Positions 11,867-23,518 of a stretch of 64,000 nt of DNA are shown here, piece by piece. The stretch comes from Azospira restricta (GTDB lineage: Bacteria > Pseudomonadota > Gammaproteobacteria > Burkholderiales > Rhodocyclaceae): NCBI RefSeq assembly GCF_016858125.1, contig NZ_CP064781.1, forward strand, positions 2,737,501 through 2,801,500, in the 5' to 3' direction. The translations under genes were made by a program, and so were the position numbers. Position 1 is the stretch's first letter, and each line of letters opens with the position of its first letter. A model generated the notes under the pieces. It saw only the letters and a program-made list of their open reading frames with translations. It searched no databases and was not told the DNA's origin.

Positions 11867-13318
11867 CTACCTGCGCCGCTCCGCCAACAGATCGCGCAGG
11901 CTCTTCGCCGCCGGTTTCAGCGGCGTGCGCGAGTCGGTCCAGCCGGCCTGCTTCGCCGGCGTCAGGAAGCGGAAGCGCGTCGCCGTCCAGGCGAACAGCC
12001 GGTACAGCGCCGGGCGGCTGTAGAGGAAGGCGAAGCCCTTGTAGGCCAGCGAGGCAAAGGCGGTCTTGCCGGCGCCCTGGCCGACCAGCGGCGCATGGCC
12101 GGGTTTGGCGTCGTGCGTCGCTTCCTCGCGCAGGCGGATCAGCAGGTCGGGGATCGGGATCTTCACCGGGCAGACCTCGCCGCAGGCGCCACACAGCGTC
12201 GACGCGCCGGGCAGCACGTGCGTCGCCGCCAGCCCCATCATGTGCGGCGAAATGATCTCGCCGATCGGGCCGGGGTAGGTCGTGCCGTAGGCGTGGCCGC
12301 CGATGCGGGTGTAGACCGGGCAGTGGTTCATGCACGCGCCGCAGCGGATGCACTGCAGCGTCTGCCGCATCTGCTCGTCGGCGAAGGCCTGCGTGCGGCC
12401 GTTGTCGACCAGCACCAAGTGCATCTCCTGCGGGCCGTCCTTCTCGCCCGCGCGGCGCGGGCCGGTGATCACGTTGAAGTAGGTGGTGATCGCCTGGCCG
12501 GTGGCCGAGCGGGTGAGTAGGCCGTACAGCGGCACGACGTGCTCCAGCTTCTCGACCACCTTCTCGATGCCGGTGATCGCGATATGCACGTTCGGTACCG
12601 TGGTGCACATGCGGCCGTTGCCTTCGTTCTCGACCAGGCACAGCGTGCCGGTCTCGGCGACGGCGAAGTTCACGCCGGAGAGGCCGACCTCGGCTTCCAT
12701 GAATTTCTTCCGCAGCACGTCACGGCCGATCTGGATCAGCGCGTCGACGTCCTCGGTATAGCTGACGCCGGGCACCTTCTCGGCGAACAGCTCGGCGATC
12801 TGCTGCTTGGTCTTGTGGATCGCCGGCATGATGATGTGCGACGGCTTCTCGCCGGCGAGCTGGACGATGTACTCGCCCATGTCCGACTCCAGCGCGTCGA
12901 TGCCGGCGTCGTGCATCGCGTGGTTCAACTCGACTTCCTCGCTGACCATCGACTTGCCCTTGACCATCAGCTTCGTGTCGTGGCGGCGGCAGATGTCGAG
13001 GATGATCGCGTTCGCCTCGTCCGGCGTTTCCGCCCAGTGCACCTTGACGCCGTTCTTCACGAGATTGGCTTCCAGCTGCTCGAGCAGCTGCGGCAGCCGG
13101 GAGAGGCTGTAGCGGCGGATGTGCTCGGCCAGGCTGCGCTGGCGTTCGAGCAGCTCCGGGTCGGGGAACTGCGCGGCACGCTTCGCCATCAGGAAGTCCA
13201 TCGCGCCGCGGAAGCTCTTCCTGAGGAACGGGTTGGCGACGACCTCGGCGGCGCGGCGCTTGAACTCCGCGCCGGGAACGAACTGCAGGGTGTGCGTGTT
13301 TTGCGTGGTGTGCGACAT
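11867..13318 (-). CDS. lutB: L-lactate utilisation iron-sulfur protein LutB (LldF)
   Basis: 483 residues. An LUD domain (MVKGKSMVSEEVELNHAM, AETGTLCLVENEGNGRM) precedes two 4Fe-4S motifs, CIRCGACMNHCP and CGACGEVCP. It is the electron-carrying core of the LutABC lactate oxidation complex, which converts L-lactate to pyruvate. Its start overlaps the lutC stop by one base. It is the last gene of a lutA-lutC-lutB operon; the order differs from the Bacillus lutABC order. Confidence 0.95.
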   Translation of the reverse strand: MSHTTQNTHTLQFVPGAEFKRRAAEVVANPFLRKSFRGAMDFLMAKRAAQFPDPELLERQRSLAEHIRRYSLSRLPQLLEQLEANLVKNGVKVHWAETPDEANAIILDICRRHDTKLMVKGKSMVSEEVELNHAMHDAGIDALESDMGEYIVQLAGEKPSHIIMPAIHKTKQQIAELFAEKVPGVSYTEDVDALIQIGRDVLRKKFMEAEVGLSGVNFAVAETGTLCLVENEGNGRMCTTVPNVHIAITGIEKVVEKLEHVVPLYGLLTRSATGQAITTYFNVITGPRRAGEKDGPQEMHLVLVDNGRTQAFADEQMRQTLQCIRCGACMNHCPVYTRIGGHAYGTTYPGPIGEIISPHMMGLAATHVLPGASTLCGACGEVCPVKIPIPDLLIRLREEATHDAKPGHAPLVGQGAGKTAFASLAYKGFAFLYSRPALYRLFAWTATRFRFLTPAKQAGWTDSRTPLKPAAKSLRDLLAERRR

Positions 13319-13992
13319 TACAGGGCCTCCCCGGTGAGCAGCAGCACGACCAGTTCCTTCGGCCCGTGCGCGCCGTAGGCCAGCGTCTGCTGGATGTCGG
13401 CGGTCTTCGACGGGCCGGTGACGAGCAGCGCGTTGGTCGGCAGTCCGTCCGTCCACTTCTGCTGCACGATCGCGTCGTAGAGCGTCGGCACGACGCTGTC
13501 TTCGTCGACCAGCGCGATGTGGATCGGCGGCACCAGCGACATCGTGCGCGGTTCACTGGCGTCCGGCCAGACGATCATCGTGCCGGTCTCGGCGATCGCG
13601 CCGCGGGTGCCGGTGATCGCCGCGTCTACGTTCTCGAACAGCGCCTGCTTCCACTCGTCGATCGGGCGGTCGTAGGGCTTCAGGCCCTGAATTCCGGCGG
13701 CTTCCAGCGCCCGGCCGTGCGTCGTCGCCGGCGCGTAGAGCAGGTTGCGGATGCCTTTCGCGGCGACGACTTCCTTGAGCTTGTCGACCCACTGGCCGCG
13801 CGGCACGCGGTGCACCTCGGCGTGCCAGGCGGTGATCTTCTCGGCGAATTCCTGCGCCAGCTGCTCCTTCGGCGTGCGCGGCAGGCTGGCGTAGTGTTCG
13901 GCGATCGCGGCGTCCGGGTTCAGCGGCGCCGGGGCGGTGGTGTGCGTCGCGCCGGCGCGCAGCTTGGCGAGGATGTTGTCGCGGGCGCTCAT
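13318..13992 (-). CDS. lutC: lactate utilisation protein LutC (LUD domain)
   Basis: 224 residues, a single LUD (DUF162) domain: ITGTRGAIAETGTMIVWPD, PPIHIALVDEDSVVPTLYDAI and a TGPSKTADIQQTLAYGAHGP end typical of LutC/YkgG. Part of the L-lactate dehydrogenase complex. Its ATG overlaps the lutA TGA (ATGA) and its stop overlaps the lutB start, so the three genes are translationally coupled. Confidence 0.94.
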   Translation of the reverse strand: MSARDNILAKLRAGATHTTAPAPLNPDAAIAEHYASLPRTPKEQLAQEFAEKITAWHAEVHRVPRGQWVDKLKEVVAAKGIRNLLYAPATTHGRALEAAGIQGLKPYDRPIDEWKQALFENVDAAITGTRGAIAETGTMIVWPDASEPRTMSLVPPIHIALVDEDSVVPTLYDAIVQQKWTDGLPTNALLVTGPSKTADIQQTLAYGAHGPKELVVLLLTGEAL

Positions 13993-14759
13993 CGCTTTTC
14001 TCCCTGCGTCTGCTGCCAGAGGAAGCTGGCCAGGTGCTGGCCGCGGAAGCTGTCGCGGCGCTTTTCGAGTGTCTTGTCGATGTTCATCAGGCAGCCGCCG
14101 TCGGCGGAAACGAACTTCTCGGCGCCGGTCTCCTTCAGCGCGTCGGCCTTGTCGCCGGCCATCGCCGCCGAGATCGCCGGCTGGCGCACGGCGAAGGTGC
14201 CGCCGAAGCCGCAGCATTCCGACTCGTGCGACTGCTGCAGCACCTCGACCCCGGCCAGTTGGCCGAGCAGCTCGCGCGCGTGCAGGTGGGTGCCCATCTC
14301 GCGGCGCGCCGAGCACGAGGTATGCAGCGTCAGCTTCGCCGGCTTGCCGCTGCCCTGCCAGTTCACCTTCAGCACCTTCACGAGGAACTCGGTCAGCTCG
14401 AAGACGCGCTCGGACAGCGCTTCGGCCTTCGCCTTCAGCGTCGCATCCTCGGCGAACAGCTTCGGGTAGTGGTGGCGCATCATGCCGGCGCAGGAGCCGG
14501 ACGGCACGATCACCGGCCAGTCGTTTGGAAAGAGGCCCAGCTGAACCTTCGCCACCGCGCGCGCCTCGTCGGCGTAGCCGCTGGTGTAGGCCGGCTGGCC
14601 GCAGCAGGTCTGGTCCTCGGGGAAGTGCACGCGGATGCCTTCGCGTTCGAGCAGCTGGATCGCATCCATGCCGGCCTCGGGGCAGAACAGGTCGACGAGG
14701 CAGGTGGCGAAGAAATAGACGTCGCCCGGACGTCGTACCTGGGAATAGTCTCGTTCCAT
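13989..14759 (-). CDS. lutA: lactate utilisation protein LutA (CCG-domain, LldE)
   Basis: 256 residues with the two cysteine-rich CCG domains of the GlcF/HdrB type: CCGQPAYTSGY in the first half and ECCGFGGTFAV in the second, plus DVYFFATCLVD near the start. Electron-transfer subunit of the lactate-oxidising LutABC complex. The ATG at 14759 was chosen because GGAG stands 6 bases upstream; an in-frame start 12 codons earlier lacks a site. First gene of the operon, directly downstream of the operator-bearing promoter region. Confidence 0.95.
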   Translation of the reverse strand: MERDYSQVRRPGDVYFFATCLVDLFCPEAGMDAIQLLEREGIRVHFPEDQTCCGQPAYTSGYADEARAVAKVQLGLFPNDWPVIVPSGSCAGMMRHHYPKLFAEDATLKAKAEALSERVFELTEFLVKVLKVNWQGSGKPAKLTLHTSCSARREMGTHLHARELLGQLAGVEVLQQSHESECCGFGGTFAVRQPAISAAMAGDKADALKETGAEKFVSADGGCLMNIDKTLEKRRDSFRGQHLASFLWQQTQGEKR

Positions 14760-14788
14760 CACTTCTCCGTTGTTTGTTGTTGGGTAAG

Positions 14789-14799
14789 TGGTCAAACCA
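14789..14799. promoter_or_regulatory. TGGT-N3-ACCA operator in the lutA leader
   Basis: Sequence TGGTCAAACCA, the core palindrome of FadR/GntR-subfamily regulators such as PdhR and LldR. It lies between the predicted -10 of the lut promoter and the lutA start, where a bound repressor would block transcription. Confidence 0.75.
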
Positions 14800-14816
14800 A
14801 TTAATAAGCAGAGCGA

Positions 14817-14845
14817 AATTTACGCTATAACAGCCACTTGGTCAA
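14817..14845 (-). promoter_or_regulatory. sigma-70-type promoter of lutACB
   Basis: On the minus strand, -35 TTGACC (14840-14845) and -10 TAAATT (14817-14822) with 17-bp spacing. An operator half-site, TTGGTCAA at 14838-14845 on the plus strand, covers the -35, so the same regulator could occlude the polymerase. Confidence 0.6.
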
Positions 14846-14868
14846 TATCTGCGGGTTCTTCGAAGCCC

Positions 14869-14897
14869 TTGCAGTTTGCCGAAACGCCGATTAGAAT
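14869..14897 (+). promoter_or_regulatory. promoter of the GntR-family regulator gene
   Basis: -35 TTGCAG (14869-14874) and -10 TAGAAT (14892-14897), spaced by 17 bp, with the second TGGT-N3-ACCA operator starting five bases after the -10. Confidence 0.5.
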
Positions 14898-14901
14898 TGC
14901 G

Positions 14902-14912
14902 TGGTCTTACCA
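14902..14912. promoter_or_regulatory. TGGT-N3-ACCA operator before the regulator gene
   Basis: TGGTCTTACCA, followed by AT, so the opposite strand reads ATTGGTAAGACCA, very close to the PdhR/LldR consensus. It covers the expected transcription start of the regulator, suggesting autoregulation together with control of the divergent lut operon. Confidence 0.75.
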
Positions 14913-14933
14913 ATCAGTGCCATTCGATCGCCC

Positions 14934-15713
14934 ATGCCGCAAAACAAGGTTCAGGTCCCGCGCATCTCCGACGCCGTTGCCGCGTCGCTGGAAAAGCGCA
15001 TCCTGGAAGGCTCGCTGAAGCCCGGCGACCGGCTGCCGCCGGAGCGCGAGCTGGCGGCCGAGCTGGGCGTGTCGCGCCCGTCGTTGCGCGAGGCGATCCA
15101 GAAGCTGGCTTCCAAGGGCATGGTACAGAGTCGGCAGGGCGGTGGCACCTATGTCACCAACCGGCTCGAATCGACCTTCTTCGACCCGTGGCAGGACATG
15201 ATGGGTTCGCACCCGAACCTGCGCGAGGACCTGCTCGAATTCCGCCGCATGCTCGAAGGCCAGGCCGCCGAGTGGGCCGCCGAGCGCGCCACCGACGCCG
15301 ACCTGCAGCGGCTGACGCAGGCCTTCGCAGCGATGAATGCCGCCTTCGACGCCGACGACCTCGAGCGCCGCGCCGCCACCGACATCGATTTCCACCAGGC
15401 GATCGGCGAAGCCACGCACAACGCGCTGATCGGCCACCTCTCGGCCGCGCTGCTGCGCCTGATGCAGGACAACATCCGTTTGAACCTCGGCGAACTGAAG
15501 AGCATCCCGGCGGCGATCTCGCTGCTCAAGAGCCAGCACGCGGCGATCCACGCCGCGATCGTCGACCGCAAGCCGGCCGCCGCGCGCGCCGCCGCCGAGA
15601 CGCACATCGACTTCGTCCGCGAATCGCTGGCGCAGTCGCTGCGCTCCGCCGCCCGCCGCGAGACGGCCGAGCGCCGGCTGAACACCGAGTTTTCCGCTTC
15701 CTCCCTCTCCTGA
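14934..15713 (+). CDS. GntR-family (FadR/LldR/PdhR type) transcriptional regulator
   Basis: 259 residues. N-terminal winged helix ([30 protein letters not shown]) and a C-terminal FCD ligand-binding domain with the metal-binding histidine pattern ([31 protein letters not shown]). It diverges from lutACB and faces TGGT-N3-ACCA operators, so the likely effector is lactate or pyruvate. Only 25 bp separate it from ppsA, so it may be co-transcribed with, or control, PEP synthase. Confidence 0.9.
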   Translation: MPQNKVQVPRISDAVAASLEKRILEGSLKPGDRLPPERELAAELGVSRPSLREAIQKLASKGMVQSRQGGGTYVTNRLESTFFDPWQDMMGSHPNLREDLLEFRRMLEGQAAEWAAERATDADLQRLTQAFAAMNAAFDADDLERRAATDIDFHQAIGEATHNALIGHLSAALLRLMQDNIRLNLGELKSIPAAISLLKSQHAAIHAAIVDRKPAAARAAAETHIDFVRESLAQSLRSAARRETAERRLNTEFSASSLS

Positions 15714-15738
15714 CCTGACCCCAACGAAAGGAATCCGC

Positions 15739-18111
<2,373 letters not shown>

Positions 18112-18142
18112 CGCCGGGGCGCCGGACGGCGCGCTGAAATGA

Positions 18143-18173
18143 ACGAAGGCCGGGGCAACCCGGCCTTCGTCGT
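18143..18173 (+). terminator. intrinsic terminator after ppsA
   Basis: Perfect 12-bp stem ACGAAGGCCGGG / CCCGGCCTTCGT closed by a GCAA tetraloop and followed by CGTTT. It lies between the convergent ppsA and bdhA genes and may act in both directions. Confidence 0.85.
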
Positions 18174-18191
18174 TTCAGCTGCCCGGGGCGC

Positions 18192-18962
<771 letters not shown>

Positions 18963-19155
18963 TGCGCCTCCTCGCGCTGCGCGCGCTTGCGAAAGACCGT
19001 CAGCATACCGAAAGTCAGGCTTGCCTGCGCCTCGGCCGCCCACTATGTTCAGGAGGCATCGACGTCGCCTTCGTCTCCAGAGCGACGCGGGAGGATGCGT
19101 CCCGCCGGCGGCAACGGCGCCGGCCGTCGTCTTTCCTGACGCCAAGGAGAAACTC

Positions 19156-19515
19156 ATGAAGAAGCAAGGAAAATTGCTCGCACCGCTGGCCGCTGTGCTG
19201 CTCGGCGCAACGCTGCCGGCCGCCGCCGCCCCGACCTCGGGCTCCGACGAGGCCTTCAACGCGATGGTTCTGGAGATGTCCGGCCAGGACACCGGTTCGG
19301 CCTGGTTCGATTACTACGTCGAGACGCTCAACCAGCACATCGCCTACAAGAGCGCCGACGAGGCGTTCGGCGCCGCCGGGCCGAGCGGGCCGCTGGCCGG
19401 CTTCGACGGCTATGTCGCGGGCTTCGTCGATCCGGATACCGGCTCGAAATGGTTCAACGCCTACGTAGACAACCTGCGCCGGGTGCTGCGCGCCAAGGAG
19501 GCGCACGAACGCTGA
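19156..19515 (+). CDS. exported protein with a duplicated DTGSxWFxxYVxxL motif
   Basis: 119 residues, AAGGAG before the ATG, Sec signal peptide ending PAAAA near residue 25. The mature protein holds two copies of DTGSxWFxxYVxxL (residues 45-58 and 94-107), each preceded by DEAF (31-34 and 68-71), so it seems built from two related units. No cysteines, no membrane anchor. No family is recognised. Its neighbours (bdhA and an exported metallopeptidase, both on the other strand) do not suggest a function. Confidence 0.75.
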   Translation: MKKQGKLLAPLAAVLLGATLPAAAAPTSGSDEAFNAMVLEMSGQDTGSAWFDYYVETLNQHIAYKSADEAFGAAGPSGPLAGFDGYVAGFVDPDTGSKWFNAYVDNLRRVLRAKEAHER

Positions 19516-19540
19516 TCGCGCCGATCGCGCCGTTTTTCGT

Positions 19541-20470
19541 CTACTCGGTTGTCGCCGGCGCCCGGCTCAAGCGCTGCGGCGCCGCCGGCGGCGCGAAGCC
19601 GAACAGCGCCATCGTCCGCCGCACCGTTTCGCGCTGCTCGTCCGGGCAGGCCGCGTACCAGTCGCCGAGGAAGTCGGCGAAATCCTTGGCGGCGCTGGCC
19701 GCGTCCGGGTTGAGGTAGGCGATCGCGCGCCAGGAAGCGGGGTTTTCGGCGAACAGCGGCAGCAGCGCGTTCGCCACCACTTCGTTCTTGTCACGCAGGT
19801 AGGGGTTGTCGCGCAGCGCCGCGGCGTGCTCGCGGTACCAGCCGGCGAGCGGTTGCGCCGGCGCCAGGCGGCGGTGCGCCTGCCCCTGCAGGAAGGCCGC
19901 GTAGCCGGCGAGGACCGGCGCATAGCCGGCCCAACGCGCGGTCGGCGGCAGTTCGCCCCAGCGCGCGGCGAGGCGTTCCAGCGTGAACAATGCGGCGGTC
20001 TCGCACAGCGCCTCCTCGAACCACTGGTTGGCGCTGGCCGGCTCGTCGCCCTCGTGCGCCTTGCGGTCGAAGTGCGAATAGATGTGGCACAGCTCGTGCG
20101 CGAACTGGTAAGCGTACTGGAACCAGTTTTCGTTGCGCGCACTCAGGTGCACGACGTATTCGCCGCCCGGGCCACGCTCGTAGAGCACGCGCGGCGCGCC
20201 GCCGCGCGGCATGACGCGGATCGCCGGCAGCGGCGCGCCCGGGGGCGCCGCGTGGCGGTGGAATTCGGCGGCGACGGCGTCGAGCAGCGCCTGCACGTCG
20301 CGCGGGTCCGCGCTGCCCCAGTTCGCCGGCGCGACCCTGATCGCCGGCCGCTCGTGCCCGGCCTTGGCCTCGCCGGCGAGCGGGTCGGTGCCGGCCAGCG
20401 CGGCCGGCACGGCGACGCACAGGCCGCCGACCGCCCACCAGCCCCACAAGGGGATAAGCCGTTTCCTCAC
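19541..20470 (-). CDS. exported HExxH metallopeptidase-like protein
   Basis: 309 residues from a GTG with a perfect AGGAGG six bases upstream; the longer reading from 20491 lacks one. Signal peptide or anchor LIPLWGWWAVGGLCVAVPAALA. Zinc-protease motif HELCH at residues 125-129, followed by WFEEALCE about 25 residues later, a plausible gluzincin-type third ligand. The protein describes itself as periplasmic, but the substrate is unknown and no assigned peptidase family is recognised. Monocistronic or the last gene of the 22.3-19.5 kb minus-strand run. Confidence 0.8.
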   Translation of the reverse strand: MRKRLIPLWGWWAVGGLCVAVPAALAGTDPLAGEAKAGHERPAIRVAPANWGSADPRDVQALLDAVAAEFHRHAAPPGAPLPAIRVMPRGGAPRVLYERGPGGEYVVHLSARNENWFQYAYQFAHELCHIYSHFDRKAHEGDEPASANQWFEEALCETAALFTLERLAARWGELPPTARWAGYAPVLAGYAAFLQGQAHRRLAPAQPLAGWYREHAAALRDNPYLRDKNEVVANALLPLFAENPASWRAIAYLNPDAASAAKDFADFLGDWYAACPDEQRETVRRTMALFGFAPPAAPQRLSRAPATTE

Positions 20471-20543
20471 TGTCGACCTCCTGCGCACCAAGCCGCGTCA
20501 CCTTCCAACGTAGACGCTGCCGAGGCCGTGTCAACGGCCGGGC

Positions 20544-21350
20544 CTAACGAGGATTCGCGACGCCGACCAGCCAGTCGGCGATTTCGCGGACCGACGCCGA
20601 CGGCGCGCCGAGGTGGGACGCATCCGGCTCGTACAGCTTCGTCCGCGGATGGCGGGGCAGGGCGTCGACCATCTGCTGCTTGACCCGCAGCAGGCCGGGG
20701 TAATCGCCGGTCGGCACGATGAACAGCACCGGCGTCGCCGGATTCAGGGCGCGCACGGCCTTCAGCTGGTCCATCGCACCCGCCGGGTCGAACCAGTCGA
20801 GGTAGATCCTCGGCGTCGTCAGCACCGGGCTGGTGCCGCGCGAGCCTTCGTAATCGAGAAACGGCACCTTTTCGTCGCCCTTGCCGTCGGCGAGCAGGCG
20901 GCGCGCGAGCTCGACCGAATCGCCCAGCTTGTCGCGGAAGACCGGGCTGTTCACGCTGCCGCCGGGAGCGATGGCGATGATGCCGTCGACGGCATGGCTG
21001 ACGCCGAAATAGAGCGCGAACAGGCCGCCCTGGCTGTGCCCGGCGACGAACACCCGCTGCGCCCCCTTGGCGCGCAGCGAGCTCAACGCGGCCTCGACTT
21101 CGGCCGCGGCCGCATCCACCGTGACGTCGTAGTTGCGCCGCCCGGACCACGGCATCTCCAGGTTCGCCACCAGGAAACCCTGTTGTTCGAGCCGCTCGGC
21201 CAGCTCGGCGACGAACTTCGTCGGCGAGCCGCCCTTGCCGTGCATGACGACGATGCCGATGCGGCTGTTGCCGCCGTCGGCGACGGCCGCCGCCGCGGCG
21301 AAGGGCGCCAGCAGCAGGGCGAGCAGGAGGCGGCGGCGGGCGGGCGCCAT
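20544..21350 (-). CDS. exported alpha/beta-hydrolase
   Basis: 268 residues with a signal peptide (LLLALLLAPFAAAAAVADG). Alpha/beta-hydrolase core: GIVVMHGKGGSP oxyanion strand, nucleophile elbow GHSQGG, late Asp in DYP and His in DASHLG. Similar in outline to DUF3530- or DLH-type esterases; the substrate cannot be read from sequence. Its start overlaps the stop of the upstream metallo-beta-lactamase-fold gene (TGATG), so the two are translationally coupled. Confidence 0.85.
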   Translation of the reverse strand: MAPARRRLLLALLLAPFAAAAAVADGGNSRIGIVVMHGKGGSPTKFVAELAERLEQQGFLVANLEMPWSGRRNYDVTVDAAAAEVEAALSSLRAKGAQRVFVAGHSQGGLFALYFGVSHAVDGIIAIAPGGSVNSPVFRDKLGDSVELARRLLADGKGDEKVPFLDYEGSRGTSPVLTTPRIYLDWFDPAGAMDQLKAVRALNPATPVLFIVPTGDYPGLLRVKQQMVDALPRHPRTKLYEPDASHLGAPSASVREIADWLVGVANPR

Positions 21351-22324
21351 CACTTCACCTGCGGCAGCGGCGAGAACTCGACCGGCACCCAGGCGTAGCG
21401 GCCGCCGCCCTCGGCGCGGACGTGGCCGAGGCCGGGGAAGGGCAGGTGCATGCCGGCGACCAGCGACTTGCTCGCGGCCACCGACTTCAGCACCGCTCGG
21501 CGGGTGGCGATGGCCTGCTTCTGGTTGACGTCGAACTCGATCGAGACGCCCGGCTTCGCGAACTGCACCGCGTGCGCATGCACCAGGTCGCCCCAGATCA
21601 GGAGCTTCTGTCCGCCGGATTCGACCGCGTAGGCGGTATGTCCCGGCGTGTGCCCGTTGGCGGCCACCGCCCGCACGCCCGGCACCAGTTCGGCGCCGTC
21701 GGCGAACGGTTGCCACTGGCCGCTGGCCTGGTACGGCGCCGCGGTCTCGCGCGCCATCCGGAAGAAGGGCTGCATGCCTTCCGGCGCCTTGTCGGCGACC
21801 GCCGGCGACAGCCAGAAGTCGTGCTCCGCCTGCGGCACCAGCACCTTCGCCTTCGCGAACACCGGCTTGCCGCCGGCGTCGTTCAGCCCGCCCATGTGGT
21901 CGCCGTGCAGGTGCGTGATGACCACCGTATCCACCTGCGCCGGCTCGTAGCCGGCCGCCTTCAGGTTCTCCAGCACGTAGCCGAGCGACGGCCCGAACAG
22001 CTTGGCCGCCCCGGCGTCGACCAGCACCAGATTGCGGCCGGTGTTGATCAGGTAGGCGTTCACCGCGGTCTGCATCTTCGGGTTGCCGACGAACATCCAC
22101 GACAGCAGGCGCTGCAGATCGGTCGGCGTCGCGTTCTTCAGCAGCTTGGTGTCGAGCTCGATGGCGCCGTCGAACAGCGCGGTGACCTCGAACTGGCCGA
22201 GCTGGTGGCGGTAGTAGCCGGGGACCTGGGTCTGGAGCTGCGGGGCTTCGGCGCGAGCGAGCGACGGGAGGGAGAGGAGGGCGGCGAGGGCTAGTGGGAG
22301 CAGGGGGCGGAGGAGGCGGGGCAT
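21350..22324 (-). CDS. exported metallo-beta-lactamase-fold hydrolase
   Basis: 324 residues. Signal peptide ending SLARA. Zinc-site motifs of the MBL fold: THLHGDHMGGL, HTPGHTAY, WGDLVHAHA and a final MHLPFPGLGHV. The layout matches the large family of periplasmic quorum-quenching-like or Zn-hydrolase MBL proteins in Betaproteobacteria; a lactonase role is possible but not shown. First gene of a two-gene unit with the alpha/beta-hydrolase. Confidence 0.88.
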   Translation of the reverse strand: MPRLLRPLLPLALAALLSLPSLARAEAPQLQTQVPGYYRHQLGQFEVTALFDGAIELDTKLLKNATPTDLQRLLSWMFVGNPKMQTAVNAYLINTGRNLVLVDAGAAKLFGPSLGYVLENLKAAGYEPAQVDTVVITHLHGDHMGGLNDAGGKPVFAKAKVLVPQAEHDFWLSPAVADKAPEGMQPFFRMARETAAPYQASGQWQPFADGAELVPGVRAVAANGHTPGHTAYAVESGGQKLLIWGDLVHAHAVQFAKPGVSIEFDVNQKQAIATRRAVLKSVAASKSLVAGMHLPFPGLGHVRAEGGGRYAWVPVEFSPLPQVK

Positions 22325-22450
22325 AGGCAGGGGGCTATGTTGTTGGGGTGGGTTCGGCCGTGTTTAGTTGAGGAATCTTGGTGCGTGACGTGGAAGCTCT
22401 GGGGTGCGAAGCCGCGCTTGCTAGCGTAGCGTCCCGCTGGAGTGCGGGGT
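22325..22450. other. intergenic boundary of the accessory patch
   Basis: About 125 bases without a gene. A small hairpin CCCGC/GCGGG lies at 22431-22448, just after the HNH gene on its own strand and without a U tract. Composition changes here from very GC-rich to clearly more AT-rich. Confidence 0.4.
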
Positions 22451-23083
22451 TTAGAGCCTGCCTTGACTAAAAATATTCTCGTTGTGGTAAGCGATATACG
22501 CGCCGCCAATTACGTGCCCCTGACTGGAGCGAAGGTCTTTTCCTTCCAAAGGAATCGTGCCGTAGTCGAGCATGACGTGATGGTTCGGGCAAAGGACCAC
22601 AATGTTTTCTGCCACATCAGGCCCGTTGTGCGGACTGCCAAGGGGCTTGATGTGATGGGCCTCCGCGTAAGTTGCTCCGTCCTTCAGCATTACTGTCTGG
22701 CCGCATAACTGACAGATGTTCTTGTGAAGGGCCTTGATCTTTCTAGCCAGTTCGGTGTCGCGCAGCACACGATAGGTTTCGATCAGAAGACGTTCCGGGG
22801 CGCTCGGTGGCTCAATATCTGAGGCAGATGGAGTGGAAATCAGATGCGAGCGAAGCCCCCAGACTCCAGAGCCAATTCCTTTCACGGAGTAGAAGATGTT
22901 GTTGCCCTTGAAGCCATCCGAGTCCGCCGAGTGATCCTGAATGGTGCGCTGAATAATCTTTTTCCAGCTATCCGGAAAAGTACCCGAGCGAACCTTCTTG
23001 ACTTCGGGATAGAGGGATTCGTAGTGGGCAATACCGCCGAGGTTGGCGAGCGCCGAAGAAATGTCATCTAGCCAAGTGCTCAT
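22451..23083 (-). CDS. HNH endonuclease with N-terminal winged-helix-like domain
   Basis: 210 residues. The N-terminal 70 residues (NLGGIAHYESLYPEV, DSWKKIIQRTIQDHSADS, FYSVKGIGSGVWGLR) resemble the small DNA-binding modules found in front of many restriction-type nucleases. The C-terminal half is an HNH domain with zinc knuckles: CQLCGQTV, EAHHIKPLG, ENIVVLCPNHHVMLD. Visibly lower GC and different codon use from its surroundings, and next to two toxin-antitoxin pairs, all consistent with recent transfer. No methyltransferase partner is present, so it may be a solitary modification-dependent or defence nuclease (inference). Confidence 0.88.
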   Translation of the reverse strand: MSTWLDDISSALANLGGIAHYESLYPEVKKVRSGTFPDSWKKIIQRTIQDHSADSDGFKGNNIFYSVKGIGSGVWGLRSHLISTPSASDIEPPSAPERLLIETYRVLRDTELARKIKALHKNICQLCGQTVMLKDGATYAEAHHIKPLGSPHNGPDVAENIVVLCPNHHVMLDYGTIPLEGKDLRSSQGHVIGGAYIAYHNENIFSQGRL

Positions 23084-23176
23084 GGTTTGCGGGCTCTAAC
23101 GATAAAAGTCAAACGGGGTCAGCATGAATATAGATTTGATGCCAAATAGTTCTACCACGAAGGCGGCATCGATGAG
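23084..23176. other. possible mobile-element scar
   Basis: AT-rich stretch of about 90 bases without a gene. It includes AAACGGGGTCAGCATGAATA, a string that resembles the termini I associate with REP-type or IS elements in related bacteria. No transposase or matching repeat was found in the window, so this is only a suggestion. Confidence 0.2.
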
Positions 23177-23518
23177 TTACACCTCCAGGAGCCGGCGCGC
23201 CAGCACCGACTGCATGTCGCGCCGGCCATCGGCGATCAGGTAGATGATGACCTCATCGCCGGCGACGCGGTGGATCACGCGGTAGAGCTTGAATGCGGTC
23301 TGGCGGTATTCCCTGATGCCGAGCGCGGCCAGCTCTTTCGGGTAGCCGCCGCGCTCGGGAAACCGCGACAGGCTATCGACGACCGCGACCAGCTCGTCGA
23401 GCACGCGGTCGGCATTGGCGACGCTGTCGAATTCGGCGAGGTAATCGTGAATGGCCTCCAGGTCCTGTTCGGCACCTGCGGTGAGCAGGACCTCATACCT
23501 GGCCGGCTTGCCGGCCAT
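23177..23518 (-). CDS. RelE/ParE-family toxin
   Basis: 113 residues, size and shape of a ParE-type toxin: YEVLLTAGAEQDLEAIHDYL, SRFPERGGYPKELAALGIREYRQ, YRVIHRVAGDEVIIYLIADGRRD. The start overlaps the antitoxin stop by one base (TGATG). ParE members poison gyrase and RelE members cleave mRNA at the ribosome; the sequence is nearer ParE (RHRxFP-like and IxYxV-like motifs), but the target is not certain. Confidence 0.88.
   Translation of the reverse strand: MAGKPARYEVLLTAGAEQDLEAIHDYLAEFDSVANADRVLDELVAVVDSLSRFPERGGYPKELAALGIREYRQTAFKLYRVIHRVAGDEVIIYLIADGRRDMQSVLARRLLEV

Noticed and set aside
23084-23176. An insertion-sequence remnant
   Set aside because: Only one short suggestive string; no transposase fragment, paired terminal repeat or target duplication was found.
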